The notes: generated from the letters alone by a model not told the origin. A DNA stretch of 43,238 bases from Streptomyces sp. XM83C (GCF_023072675.1 NZ_JALLGL010000013.1:1-43238), one strand, 5' to 3'; positions 32,282 to 40,848 are shown, numbered from the stretch's first letter. Made by a program: numbers and translations.

Positions 32282-34585
32282 GTGTCCCGCACCGCCCTGC
32301 GAATCTGCCCCCTGTGCGAGGCCACCTGCGGGCTGACCCTGAGCATCGACGACGGCCGCGTCACCGGCGCCCGCGGCGACCGCGACGACGTCTTCAGCAA
32401 GGGCTTCATCTGCCCCAAGGGCGCCGCGTTCGCCGCCGTCGACAACGACCCCGACCGGCTGCGCACCCCCCTCGTCCGCCGCGACGGAGAGCTGCGCGAG
32501 GCCACCTGGGACGAGGCCTTCGACGCCGTCGCCGAAGCCATTCGCCCCCTCGTCGAACGGTACGGTCCGCACACCGTCGGCATCGTCCTCGGCAACCCCA
32601 ACGTGCACACCATGGCCGGAGCCCTCTACCCGCCGGTCCTCATCGCGGGCCTCGGCACCCGCAGCCTGTTCACCGCGTCCACCGTCGACCAGATGCCCAA
32701 GCACGTCTCCAGCGGCCTGCTCTACGGCGACGCCTACGCCATCCCGGTCCCCGACCTCGACCGCACCGGCCATCTGCTGCTCATCGGCGCCAACCCGCTG
32801 GAGTCCAACGGCAGCCTGTGCACCGCCCCCGACTTCCCCGGCAGGCTCCGCGCCCTCAAGGCCCGCGGCGGCACCCTCACCGTCATCGACCCGCGCCGCA
32901 CCCGCACCGCACGCCTCGCCGACCGCCACGTGGCCATCCGGCCCGGCACCGACGCGCTGCTCCTCGCCGCCATGGCGACCGTCCTCTTCGAAGAGGACCT
33001 CGTCGAACTCGGCGACCTCGCCCCGCACGTCCAGGGCCTCGACGAACTCCGCACCGCCCTCCACGGGTTCACCCCCGACGCCGTCGCCCCCGCCTGCGAT
33101 GTCGAACCCGGCACGATCCGCACCCTCGCCCGCGAGCTGGCCGCCGCCGACTCCGCCGCCGTCTACGCCCGCATCGGCAGCTGCACCGTCCCGCACGGCA
33201 CCCTCGCCGGCTGGCTCGTCGACGTACTGAACATCCTCACCGGCAACCTCGACCGGCCCGGCGGCGCCCTCTTCCCGCAGGCCGCCACCGACCGCACCCC
33301 CAGGCCCGCCGGACCCGGCCACGGCTTCGCCCTCGGCCGCTGGCACTCACGCGTCTCCCGGCACCCCGAGGCCAAAGGCGAACTGCCGCTCTCCGCGCTC
33401 GCCGAGGAGATCGACACCGCCACCGACGACGGCGAACCGATCCGCGCCGTCATCACCGTCGCCGCCAACCCGGTCCTGTCCGCACCCGACGGCGAACGGC
33501 TCGACAAGGCCCTCGCCTCCCTGGACTTCATGGTCAGCGTCGACCCCTACCTCAACGAGACCAGCCGCCACGCCCACGTCGTGCTGCCCCCGCCGCCGCC
33601 CTCCCGCAGCCCGCACCACGACTTCGCGTTCAACACCCTCGCCGTGCGCAACCAGGTCCGCTACACCCGGCCCGCGCTCCCGCTCGAAGCGGACCGCATG
33701 GCCGAGACGGAGATCATGGCACGGCTCGTCCTCGCCGTCACCGGACAGCACGGCGCCGACCCGTCCGCCGTCGACGACCTCGTCATCGGGCGGACCCTCG
33801 CCAGGGCCGTCCGCGAACCGCACTCCCCGGTCCACGGCCAGGACCCCCGCGCCCTCGCCGCCCGGCTCACCGGCGACAACGGCCCCGAACGCCGCCTCGA
33901 CCTGATGCTCCGTCTCGGCCCCTACGGCGACGGCTTCGGCGCCCGCCCCGACGGACTCACCCTGGAGAAACTCCTCGCCCACCCGCACGGCATCGGCCTC
34001 GGCCCGCTGCGCCCCCGCCTGCCGCAGCCGCTGAAGACCGTCAGCGGCAAGGTGGAGCTGCTGCCCGAGCCCATCGCCGGCGACCTGCCCCGGCTGCGGC
34101 AGGCCATCGCCGAACGCCCCGCCGGACTGCTCCTCGTCGGCCGCCGCCATCTGCGGTCCAACAACAGCTGGATGCACAACATCCCCGCCCTCACCGGCGG
34201 CACCAACCGCTGCACGCTGCACCTCCACCCGGCCGACGCCGAACGCCTCGGCGTGCGCGACGGCACCCCCGTACGCGTCAAGGGCGCCGGGGGAGAGGTG
34301 ACCGTTCCCGCCGAGGTCACCGACGCCGTACGGCCCGGCGTGGTCAGCCTGCCGCACGGCTGGGGCCACGACCGGCCCGGCACCCGGCTCCGGCACGCCG
34401 CGGGCAACCCCGGCGTCAACGTCAACCAGCTCCTCGACGGCAGCCTCCTCGACCCGCTCAGCGGCAACGCCGTCCTCAACGGCGTGCCCGTCGAGGTGTC
34501 CCCGGCGGACACCGGCCCGGCCCCGGCGGCGACCGCCGCCGCCCCGACCGCGTCCGCGACAGGCCCGAGCGGCACAGGCGCGTGA
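32282..34585 (+). CDS. Molybdopterin oxidoreductase (formate dehydrogenase/nitrate reductase-like)
   Basis: A 767-residue catalytic subunit of the DMSO-reductase superfamily. One [4Fe-4S] cluster is bound by Cys9-x2-Cys12-x3-Cys16-x27-Cys44 (CPLCEATC...CPKG). The Mo-bis-MGD domains follow (LLLIGANPLESNGSL, VIDPRRTRTARLAD, NILTGNLDRPGGALF), then the C-terminal molydopterin-dinucleotide-binding barrel (NNSWMHNIP, VSLPHGWGHDRPGTRL). The protein has no Tat signal, so it is cytosolic. The substrate is uncertain: the usual Sec/Cys/Ser Mo ligand is not plain to me. No electron-transfer subunit lies nearby. GTG at 32282 is 44 bases after a TetR-type operator. An Ala/Pro/Thr tail ends the protein. Confidence 0.85.
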   Translation: MSRTALRICPLCEATCGLTLSIDDGRVTGARGDRDDVFSKGFICPKGAAFAAVDNDPDRLRTPLVRRDGELREATWDEAFDAVAEAIRPLVERYGPHTVGIVLGNPNVHTMAGALYPPVLIAGLGTRSLFTASTVDQMPKHVSSGLLYGDAYAIPVPDLDRTGHLLLIGANPLESNGSLCTAPDFPGRLRALKARGGTLTVIDPRRTRTARLADRHVAIRPGTDALLLAAMATVLFEEDLVELGDLAPHVQGLDELRTALHGFTPDAVAPACDVEPGTIRTLARELAAADSAAVYARIGSCTVPHGTLAGWLVDVLNILTGNLDRPGGALFPQAATDRTPRPAGPGHGFALGRWHSRVSRHPEAKGELPLSALAEEIDTATDDGEPIRAVITVAANPVLSAPDGERLDKALASLDFMVSVDPYLNETSRHAHVVLPPPPPSRSPHHDFAFNTLAVRNQVRYTRPALPLEADRMAETEIMARLVLAVTGQHGADPSAVDDLVIGRTLARAVREPHSPVHGQDPRALAARLTGDNGPERRLDLMLRLGPYGDGFGARPDGLTLEKLLAHPHGIGLGPLRPRLPQPLKTVSGKVELLPEPIAGDLPRLRQAIAERPAGLLLVGRRHLRSNNSWMHNIPALTGGTNRCTLHLHPADAERLGVRDGTPVRVKGAGGEVTVPAEVTDAVRPGVVSLPHGWGHDRPGTRLRHAAGNPGVNVNQLLDGSLLDPLSGNAVLNGVPVEVSPADTGPAPAATAAAPTASATGPSGTGA

Positions 34586-34870
34586 GCCGCGCCCGGGGCG
34601 AGGACCGACCGGCGGCACCGCTCGCCGCTCGCGCCGCGCCCGGGGCGGGGCCGTCGCACGCACCGCCACGCCCTCAAGGCCGACACCGGTCCCGGGTGCC
34701 TGAATCCGGACGTCCGCTTTCTCACACTGTGGACGCAACTTTTCGATGACGCCCGGTGTCTTCCCCCCGGTGCGCACATTCCGTTAACTTCCGTGACTCA
34801 CGAGCCCCCTGCGTCCGCCGGGGGTGATCCGTACGCGCCGCACCATGCCCAGTGAGCCCCGGGACGACCC
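34586..34870. other. Non-coding gap with 15-bp direct repeat
   Basis: No gene is supported here. GCCGCGCCCGGGGCG occurs at 34586-34600 and 34633-34647. The second half (34720-34800) is richer in A and T and should hold the promoter of the ABC ATPase gene; TTAACT at about 34793 could be a -10 box, but no convincing -35 is seen. Confidence 0.4.
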
Positions 34871-36232
34871 ATGACACGTGCCATCTCCCTGCAGGACGTG
34901 AGCAAGACGTACACCAAAGGCGTCCGGGTGGTGGACCGGCTCAGCCTCGACATCGCACCCGGCGAGTTCCTCGTCCTGCTCGGGCCCTCCGGCTGCGGCA
35001 AATCCACCGTGCTCCGCATGATCGCCGGTCTCGAGGACATCACCGAGGGCTCGCTGCTGCTGGACGGCGAATGGGCCAACGATCTGCCGCCGTCCGGCCG
35101 GGACATGGCGATGGTGTTCCAGAACTTCGCCCTCTACCCGAGCATGACCAGCGGCGACAACATCGGCTTCCCGCTGCGCATCGAGAACCCCGGCGCCGAT
35201 CCGCGCGACCGGGTGGACGCCACCGCCCGCATGCTCGGCATCGAGGACCTCCTCGACCGCTACCCGAGCCAGCTGTCCGGCGGTGAACGCCAGCGCGTCG
35301 CCATGGGCCGGGCCATCGCCCGCCACCCCTCGGCGTTCCTCATGGACGAGCCGCTGTCCAACCTGGACGCCAAGCTCCGCAACCATCTGCGCGCCGAGAT
35401 ATCCAAGCTGACCCGCGAACTCGGGGTGACCACCGTCTACGTCACCCACGACCAGTCCGAGGCCATGTCCCTCGGTGACCGGGTCGCCGTCCTGCGCGGC
35501 GGCGTCCTCCAGCAGGTCGGCACACCACGCGAGGTGTACGGGCTGCCCCGCAATGTGTTCGTCGCCGCGTTCGTCGGCACCCCGCGCATCAATCTGCTGC
35601 GCGGCATGGTCCGCGCCCCGCTGGGCGGCGCGATGACCATCAGCCTCGGCAAGCAGTTCCTGCGGCTGCCCGAACCGCTCTCCCTGGACCACCAGTTGCT
35701 CCGCGTCCAGCAGGGCCGCGAGGTGATCGTCGGGCTGCGCTCGGAGGCCGTGCGCATCGCCAAGCACTCCTCCGCCCGGCCCGGCGAAGTGCCGCTCACC
35801 GGGCTCGTCGACCATGTCGAGTACCAGGGCCACGAGGTGCTCGTCCACTTCAACACCGGCTCGCACCCCGCCGTCGTACCCGATCTGGAGGCACCCCGGC
35901 CGGCCGCCCGGCCCGCGCGGCGCCGACGCCGCGACGGCTCCGTCATCGACCGGCTGCGCGAGCGCGCCGTCGCCCTGCGCGCCGGGGTCGGGTCCGGGTC
36001 CGGGGCCGGGCCCGTGGCCGTCCTGGACGAGCCCGAGGCGGAGGCGCCCGCCCCGGCGCCGGGCATCCCCCGCATCCCCGGCGACCTGGTCGTCCGTACC
36101 ACTCCCGACATCGACCTCAGACACGGCATGCAGGTGCCCCTCCTCGTCGACCTCGCCCACCTGTTCGTCTTCGACCAGCACGGCGAACGCATCTGCCCGG
36201 CGCCCGCGCGCCTGCCCGACCTCGACGAGTGA
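34871..36232 (+). CDS. MalK/MsiK/UgpC-like ABC transporter ATPase
   Basis: A 453-residue ATPase. Walker A GPSGCGKST (38-46), Q-loop Gln84, signature LSGGERQ (135-141), Walker B FLMDEP (156-161) and H-loop His193 are all intact. The C-terminal TOBE regulatory region is the MalK kind, but it is split by an insert of about 65 residues (about 340-405) rich in Arg, Pro, Ala, Gly and Glu. No permease or binding protein is nearby, so it may serve several sugar importers as MsiK does, or another transporter; this is inference. ATG at 34871 has a weak ribosome site. Length exceeds MsiK (about 380) by the insert. Confidence 0.88.
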   Translation: MTRAISLQDVSKTYTKGVRVVDRLSLDIAPGEFLVLLGPSGCGKSTVLRMIAGLEDITEGSLLLDGEWANDLPPSGRDMAMVFQNFALYPSMTSGDNIGFPLRIENPGADPRDRVDATARMLGIEDLLDRYPSQLSGGERQRVAMGRAIARHPSAFLMDEPLSNLDAKLRNHLRAEISKLTRELGVTTVYVTHDQSEAMSLGDRVAVLRGGVLQQVGTPREVYGLPRNVFVAAFVGTPRINLLRGMVRAPLGGAMTISLGKQFLRLPEPLSLDHQLLRVQQGREVIVGLRSEAVRIAKHSSARPGEVPLTGLVDHVEYQGHEVLVHFNTGSHPAVVPDLEAPRPAARPARRRRRDGSVIDRLRERAVALRAGVGSGSGAGPVAVLDEPEAEAPAPAPGIPRIPGDLVVRTTPDIDLRHGMQVPLLVDLAHLFVFDQHGERICPAPARLPDLDE

Positions 36233-36345
36233 GGAAGCACACCCGCCCTCCCGGCCCGTGAGTGGGACCATCGAGCGGCACACCGGCGGTCCGGCACCCA
36301 CGTGAGGGGTCACGCCCACGGTCGTGTCCGGTCGCCGGTGACCCC

Positions 36346-36374
36346 TGGCGCCCGAAAACTAACGCCGCTAGTTT
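36346..36374 (+). promoter_or_regulatory. Promoter and 19-bp TetR-like operator of aldehyde dehydrogenase operon
   Basis: AAACTAACGCCGCTAGTTT (36356-36374) has perfect six-base arms. TAGTTT (36369-36374) doubles as a -10 box, with TGGCGC 17 bases upstream as a weak -35. Nearly the same 19-mer lies at 40797-40815 in front of the acyl-CoA dehydrogenase and TetR genes. Confidence 0.72.
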
Positions 36375-36413
36375 ATGTGCCGGGACGACCCACACCGGTC
36401 CGGGAGGAGCACG

Positions 36414-37802
36414 ATGAAGGCACACGACGCGATCTACATCGACGGCGCCTGGCGCCCCGCCGCGGGCCAGGACGTGATCGAGGTCGTCGACCCGGCCGAG
36501 GAACGGGTCATCGCCACCGTCCCCGCCGGCACCGCGCTCGACATCGACACCGCCGTACGCGCCGCCCGCGCCGCGCTGCCCGGCTGGGCCGCGACCCCGC
36601 CCGCCGAGCGGGCCGCCCGCCTCACCGCACTGCGGGACTCCCTGGAGGCCCGCAAGGACGAGATCGCCGAGACCGTCACCGCCGAACTCGGCTCACCACT
36701 GCCCTTCTCCCAGGCCGTCCACGCGGCCGTCCCCGTCGCCGTCGCCGGCTCCTACGCCGAACTGGCCGCGTCGTACTCCTTCGAGGAGAAGGTCGGCAAC
36801 TCCACCGTCCTCCTCGAACCCGTCGGCGTGGTCGGCGCCATCACCCCCTGGAACTACCCGCTCCACCAGGTCGTCGCCAAGGTCGCCCCCGCCCTCGCGG
36901 CCGGCTGCACCATCGTGCTGAAGCCCGCCGAGGACACCCCGCTCGTCGCCCAGCTCTTCGCGGAGGCCGTGCACGACGCCGGTGTCCCGGCCGGCGTGTT
37001 CAACCTGGTCACCGGCCTCGGCCCGGTCGCCGGACAGGCCCTCGCCGAGCACCCCGGCGTCGACCTGGTCTCCTTCACCGGCTCCACCGCAGTCGGCCGG
37101 CAGATCGGCGCGGTCGCCGGCGCCGCCGTCAAGAAGGTCGCCCTCGAACTGGGCGGCAAGTCCGCCAACGTCATCCTGCCCGGCGCCGACCTCGCCCGCG
37201 CCGTGGCCGTCGGCGTCGCCAACGTGATGTCCAACTCCGGCCAGACATGCAGCGCCTGGACCCGCATGCTCGTCCACCGCGAACAGTACGACGAGGCCGT
37301 CTCCCTCGCCGCGACCGCCGCCGCCAAATACACCGACCGCATCGGCCCGCTCGTCAGCGACAAGCAGCGCCGGCGCGTCCGCGCCTACATCGAGCAGGGC
37401 ATCACCGAGGGTGCCCGCCTCGTCGCGGGCGGCCCCGACTACCCGCGCGAGCGCGGCTACTGGGTCAGCCCCACCGTCTTCGCCGACGTCACCCCCGAGA
37501 TGACCATCGCCCAGGAGGAGATCTTCGGCCCCGTCCTCACGATCCTGCGCTACGAGGACGAGGAGGACGCCCTGCGCATCGCCAACGGCACGGTGTACGG
37601 TCTCGCGGGCGCCGTCTGGGCCGCCGACGAGGCCGAGGCGGTGGCCTTCGCCCGGCGCATGGAGACCGGCCAGGTCGACATCAACGGCGGACGCTTCAAC
37701 CCCCGCGCCCCGTTCGGTGGCTACAAGCAGTCCGGCATCGGCCGCGAACTCGGCGCCCACGGACTCGCCGAGTACCTCCAGACCAAGTCCCTCCAGTTCT
37801 AG
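36414..37802 (+). CDS. NAD(P)-dependent aldehyde dehydrogenase
   Basis: A 462-residue ALDH-superfamily enzyme that oxidises an aldehyde to the acid. Asn147 in TPWNYP, Lys170 in VLKPAE, the general base Glu245 in LELGGKS and nucleophile Cys279 in GQTCSA are present, and the PFGGYKQSGIGRELG ending is typical. GGGAGGAGC just before the ATG fixes the start. The alcohol dehydrogenase gene begins 16 bases after its stop, so the two can turn an alcohol into an acid through the aldehyde. The promoter bears the operator shared with the acyl-CoA dehydrogenase gene. From memory, unchecked, S. coelicolor has this pair at SCO1706-SCO1705. Confidence 0.94.
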   Translation: MKAHDAIYIDGAWRPAAGQDVIEVVDPAEERVIATVPAGTALDIDTAVRAARAALPGWAATPPAERAARLTALRDSLEARKDEIAETVTAELGSPLPFSQAVHAAVPVAVAGSYAELAASYSFEEKVGNSTVLLEPVGVVGAITPWNYPLHQVVAKVAPALAAGCTIVLKPAEDTPLVAQLFAEAVHDAGVPAGVFNLVTGLGPVAGQALAEHPGVDLVSFTGSTAVGRQIGAVAGAAVKKVALELGGKSANVILPGADLARAVAVGVANVMSNSGQTCSAWTRMLVHREQYDEAVSLAATAAAKYTDRIGPLVSDKQRRRVRAYIEQGITEGARLVAGGPDYPRERGYWVSPTVFADVTPEMTIAQEEIFGPVLTILRYEDEEDALRIANGTVYGLAGAVWAADEAEAVAFARRMETGQVDINGGRFNPRAPFGGYKQSGIGRELGAHGLAEYLQTKSLQF

Positions 37803-37818
37803 GAGCGTTGCGACCATC

Positions 37819-38901
37819 ATGGCCGTCCGAGCCGCCGTACTCCCCGCCGTCGGTGCCCCCCTGGAGATCACCGAGATCGAGCTGCCCGACCCCGGACCCG
37901 GCCAGGTCCGCGTCCGGCTGGCCGCCGCCGGCGTCTGCCACTCCGACCTGTCCCTGTCCAACGGCACCATGCGCGTCCCCGTCCCCGCCGTCCTCGGCCA
38001 CGAGGGCGCCGGCACCGTCGTCGCCGTCGGCGAGGGCGTCACACATCTCGCACCCGGCGACCCCGTCGTCCTCAACTGGGCACCGTCCTGCGGCACCTGC
38101 CTCGCCTGCACGCTCGGCGAGGTCTGGCTGTGCGCCGACGCCCTCACCGGCTCCGGGAACGTGTACGCCCGCACCGCCGACGGCACCGATCTGCACCCCG
38201 GACTCAACGTGGCCGCGTTCGCCGAGGAGACCGTCGTCCCCGCCTCCTGCGCCCTGCCGCTGCCCGACGGCGTGCCGCTCACCGACGCGGCCCTCCTCGG
38301 CTGCGCCGTCCTCACCGGGTACGGCGCCGTCCACCACTCCGCCCGCGTCCGCGCCGGCGAGAGCGTCGCCGTGTTCGGAGTCGGCGGCGTCGGCCTCGCC
38401 ACCCTCCAGGCGGCGCGCATCGCCGGGGCCTGCACGATTGTCGCCGTCGACGTGTCGCCCGAGAAGGAGGAACTCGCCCGCGCCGCGGGAGCCACCGAGT
38501 ACGTCCTCGCCTCCGAGAACACCGCCCGCGAGATCCGCGCCCTCACCGGCAGGCAGGGCGTGGACGTGGCCGTGGAGTGCGTCGGCCGCGCCGTGTCCAT
38601 CCGTGCCGCCTGGGACTCCACCCGACGCGGCGGACGCACCACCGTCGTCGGCATCGGCGGCAAGGACCAGCAGGTCACCTTCAACGCCCTGGAGATCTTC
38701 CACTGGGGCCGCACCCTGAGCGGCTGCGTCTACGGCAACTGCGACCCGGCCGCCGACCTGCCCGTCCTCGCCGAGCACGTCCGCGCGGGCCGGCTCGACC
38801 TCGGCGCCCTGGTCACCGAGCGGATCGCCCTCGACGGCATCCCGGCCGCCTTCGACAACATGCTCGCCGGCAAGGGCGGACGGGCGCTCGTCGTCTTCTG
38901 A
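37819..38901 (+). CDS. Zinc-dependent alcohol dehydrogenase (MDR family)
   Basis: A 360-residue medium-chain dehydrogenase. Catalytic zinc ligands are Cys40, His61 (with Glu62) and Cys162; the structural zinc lobe has Cys91, Cys94, Cys97 and Cys105. The nucleotide-binding turn is GVGGVG (187-192). The sequence is of the class III/NDMA-type outline, oxidising primary alcohols or reducing aldehydes. It is in one operon with the aldehyde dehydrogenase (AGGAGCG between the genes) and is followed by a strong terminator. Together with the TetR-linked acyl-CoA dehydrogenase, a role in oxidation of branched or aliphatic alcohols is inferred. Confidence 0.93.
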   Translation: MAVRAAVLPAVGAPLEITEIELPDPGPGQVRVRLAAAGVCHSDLSLSNGTMRVPVPAVLGHEGAGTVVAVGEGVTHLAPGDPVVLNWAPSCGTCLACTLGEVWLCADALTGSGNVYARTADGTDLHPGLNVAAFAEETVVPASCALPLPDGVPLTDAALLGCAVLTGYGAVHHSARVRAGESVAVFGVGGVGLATLQAARIAGACTIVAVDVSPEKEELARAAGATEYVLASENTAREIRALTGRQGVDVAVECVGRAVSIRAAWDSTRRGGRTTVVGIGGKDQQVTFNALEIFHWGRTLSGCVYGNCDPAADLPVLAEHVRAGRLDLGALVTERIALDGIPAAFDNMLAGKGGRALVVF

Positions 38902-38930
38902 CGGGCGGGATCAGCACGGGGCGGAGGCGG

Positions 38931-38969
38931 CGCGCGCCCGTCCGGACGAGGGCGCGCGTCCGGCCGGAC
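38931..38969. terminator. Terminator after alcohol dehydrogenase gene
   Basis: CGCGCGCCC (38931-38939) pairs perfectly with GGGCGCGCG (38950-38958) across a ten-base loop; a second palindrome GTCCGGCCGGAC (38958-38969) follows at once. It can end transcription of the dehydrogenase operon. Confidence 0.7.
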
Positions 38970-38985
38970 GAGAGGCGTGCCGTGT

Positions 38986-39165
38986 TCACCGGGGACAGCC
39001 CCTTCGCCGACTCGCCGTGGCGCCGTACGAAGGGCTGGCAGCCGGCGCGCCCGGCGAGCAGGCGTCGCCCGCACTGCGGATCGACACGAAGGCCGACGCC
39101 ATCGGCACGACGGTGACGGCGGCGGCACCCGTGGCGAGGAACCGGGGGCGGGGGGAGGCGTTCAT
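38986..39165 (-). CDS. Doubtful 59-residue protein or remnant
   Basis: A short frame starts at an ATG with AGGAG six bases upstream. It encodes MNASPRPRFLATGAAAVTVV, a signal-like stretch, then a Ser/Ala/Pro/Arg-rich end without known motifs. It might be a small exported peptide or the decayed front part of a secreted protein. The surrounding 425-base gap (38902-39327) otherwise has only a terminator and the 7-bp repeat. Confidence 0.3.
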   Translation of the reverse strand: MNASPRPRFLATGAAAVTVVPMASAFVSIRSAGDACSPGAPAASPSYGATASRRRGCPR

Positions 39166-39190
39166 GCGTGCTCCTGATCCGACGAGGACT

Positions 39191-39267
39191 GCCGTGCGCC
39201 GTGCGCCGTGCGCCGTGCGCCGTGCGTCGTGCGTCGTGCGCCGTGTGGCCTGCACCGTGCGCCGTGT
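39191..39267 (+). repeat. Heptanucleotide tandem repeat (GCCGTGC)n
   Basis: Five perfect GCCGTGC units (39191-39225) are followed by two GTCGTGC units and about four degenerate ones. The unit length of seven is not a multiple of three, so the block is not coding; it lies 61 bases past the stop (39328) of the minus-strand ArsR-like gene. Copy number probably varies between strains. Confidence 0.85.
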
Positions 39268-39327
39268 GCGTGCGCCCGGTCGCCGTGACGCGGGACCGGC
39301 GGGCCGGGGGGCCGAGGGACGGCCGTG

Positions 39328-40077
39328 TCACCGCAGGGCTTCCGGTGCGATGCCGAGCAGCTCCGTCAGGGCCCGTTCACCGGACGGTGTCACCTTCACG
39401 GCCCGCTCGGACCCCACCCGCACGCACCAGCCGGCCTCGAAGGCGTGCCGGCACAGCGCCGCCCCCGCGGCCCCCGCGAGATGCGGTCGCCGCTCGGTCC
39501 AGTCGAGGCAGGCCCGGACCAGCGGGCGCCGGCCGCCGCGCGGCAGCCCGATACCGACGGCCTCGAACCACGCCACGCCCGCGTCCGTCAGCGCGAACCC
39601 CGTGTCCTGCCGCAGCAGGCCCCGGTCGGTCAGCGCGTCCGTCACGGCGATGCCGAGCCGCCCGGCGAGATGGTCGTAACACGTCCTGCCGCGCGCCATC
39701 GCCGACCCGGCGCTCACCTCCCGCAGGCTCCGCGGCCGGGCCGGTGCCTGCGGCGCGACCTGCGCGGCGAGGTCCTCCACCAGCTGGGCGATCCGCGCGT
39801 CGGCGAGGCGGACGTAGCGGTGCCGGCCCTGCCGCTCCTCGGTGAGCAGCCCGCCCGCGACGAGTCTGCCGAGGTGCTCGCTGATGGTGGAGGCGGCCAC
39901 CCCGGCGTACCGGGCCAGCTCGCCCGCGGTCCACGCCCGCCCGTCCAGCAGCGCGAGCAGGCACGCGGCGCGCGTCTCGTCGGCCATCAGCCCGGCCAGC
40001 CGGGCGAGCCCGGCGGCCTGCCCGGCGGTGGTCCTCCCGCCGGTCTTCCTGCTGTTGCTCGGGGCGCTCGCGGTCAT
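39328..40077 (-). CDS. ArsR-like winged-helix regulator
   Basis: A 249-residue regulator. The N-terminal winged helix (about 25-95) reads LARLAGLMADETRAACLLALLDGRAWTAGELARYAGVAASTISEHLGRLVAGGLLTEERQGRHRYVRLAD, as in ArsR proteins. The family's metal-binding cysteines are not in place. The long C-terminal part (about 120-249) has a second helical domain (TCYDHLAGRLGIAVTDALTDRGLL, WFEAVGIGLP, CLDWTERRPHLAGAAGAALC) found in ArsR-like proteins of actinobacteria. The ATG at 40077 is chosen for the family's usual start. Neighbours do not reveal the target. Confidence 0.82.
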   Translation of the reverse strand: MTASAPSNSRKTGGRTTAGQAAGLARLAGLMADETRAACLLALLDGRAWTAGELARYAGVAASTISEHLGRLVAGGLLTEERQGRHRYVRLADARIAQLVEDLAAQVAPQAPARPRSLREVSAGSAMARGRTCYDHLAGRLGIAVTDALTDRGLLRQDTGFALTDAGVAWFEAVGIGLPRGGRRPLVRACLDWTERRPHLAGAAGAALCRHAFEAGWCVRVGSERAVKVTPSGERALTELLGIAPEALR

Positions 40078-40137
40078 GCCGTCAAGGATGCGGCACGGAC
40101 GTTTCGGCGTCCGCCGGATCATCGGCGGCGGGCGGCG

Positions 40138-40770
40138 TCAGCGCAGTCGCTCGTACTGCTGGGCCAGCCCGTCCAGCAGCGCGGTCAGCCCCGTCTCGAA
40201 GGCCCGTTCGTCGATCTTCTCCTGCTGTTCGGCGAGGAGATGGGCCTGCCCGAGGTGCGGATAGTCGGCCGGGTCGTACGCGGCCGGGTCCTCCACGAAG
40301 CCCCCGGCGAACGAGCCGAGGGCGGAGCCCATGATGAAGTACCGCATCAGCGCGCCGATCGAGGTGGCCTGTGCCGGCGGCCAGCCCGCGTCCACCATCG
40401 CGCCGTACACCGCGTCGGCGAGCCGCAGTGCGGCCGGGCGGCGTCCGGGGCCGCGGGCGAGGACCGGCACGATGTTCGGATGGTCGCGCAGCGCGGCCCG
40501 GTAGGAGACGGCCCAGTCGTGCAGCGCGGTCCGCCAGTCCCGGCCGTCCTCGAACATCGACAGATCGACCTGCGCGCTCACCGAGTCCGCGACCGCCTCG
40601 AGGATCTCGTCCTTGGTGCGGAAGTGGTTGTAGAGGGAGGGCCCGCTCACTCCCAGTTCGGCGGCGAGGCGGCGCGTGGAGACGGCCGCGAGGCCCTCCG
40701 CGTCCACGAGTTCCCGAGCCGTCTCGACGATCCGGTCGGTGCTGAGCAGGGGCTTGCGCGGTCGGGCCAT
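40138..40770 (-). CDS. TetR-family regulator of dehydrogenase genes
   Basis: A 210-residue TetR protein. The N-terminal helix-turn-helix is RRLAAELGVSGPSLYNHFRTKDEILEAV (about 34-61). The rest is the ligand domain with a TetR_C-like end. It is divergent from the acyl-CoA dehydrogenase gene; between them lies a 19-bp dyad (40797-40815) whose near-copy lies before the aldehyde dehydrogenase gene. I infer autoregulation and control of both operons, with an acyl-CoA or related ligand. The ATG at 40770 is used; another lies three codons upstream. Confidence 0.88.
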   Translation of the reverse strand: MARPRKPLLSTDRIVETARELVDAEGLAAVSTRRLAAELGVSGPSLYNHFRTKDEILEAVADSVSAQVDLSMFEDGRDWRTALHDWAVSYRAALRDHPNIVPVLARGPGRRPAALRLADAVYGAMVDAGWPPAQATSIGALMRYFIMGSALGSFAGGFVEDPAAYDPADYPHLGQAHLLAEQQEKIDERAFETGLTALLDGLAQQYERLR

Positions 40771-40796
40771 GGCGCACATAGTAGGGCTGCGATCAG

Positions 40797-40815
40797 AAAC
40801 TAGCAGTGCTAATTT
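40797..40815. promoter_or_regulatory. 19-bp TetR-like operator in divergent promoter
   Basis: AAACTAGCAGTGCTAATTT matches 14 of 19 bases with the site at 36356-36374, including both outer arms (AAACTA and GCTAnTTT). It lies 26 bases from the TetR start and 33 from the acyl-CoA dehydrogenase start, where it could control both. Confidence 0.72.
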
Positions 40816-40848
40816 AAATGTACGGCTTTCAAGATATGGGGTGGTGGC

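Noticed and set aside
31972-34749. Plus-strand frame of about 925 codons over the oxidoreductase
   Set aside because: It is the Arg/Pro/His-rich shifted reading of the molybdopterin oxidoreductase, whose own frame has the Fe-S cysteines and family motifs.
39191-39267. Heptanucleotide repeat read as coding for RRTAHGA-type peptides
   Set aside because: A unit of seven shifts frame each copy, all frames have skewed composition, and no ribosome site belongs to them except that of the doubtful 59-residue frame outside it.
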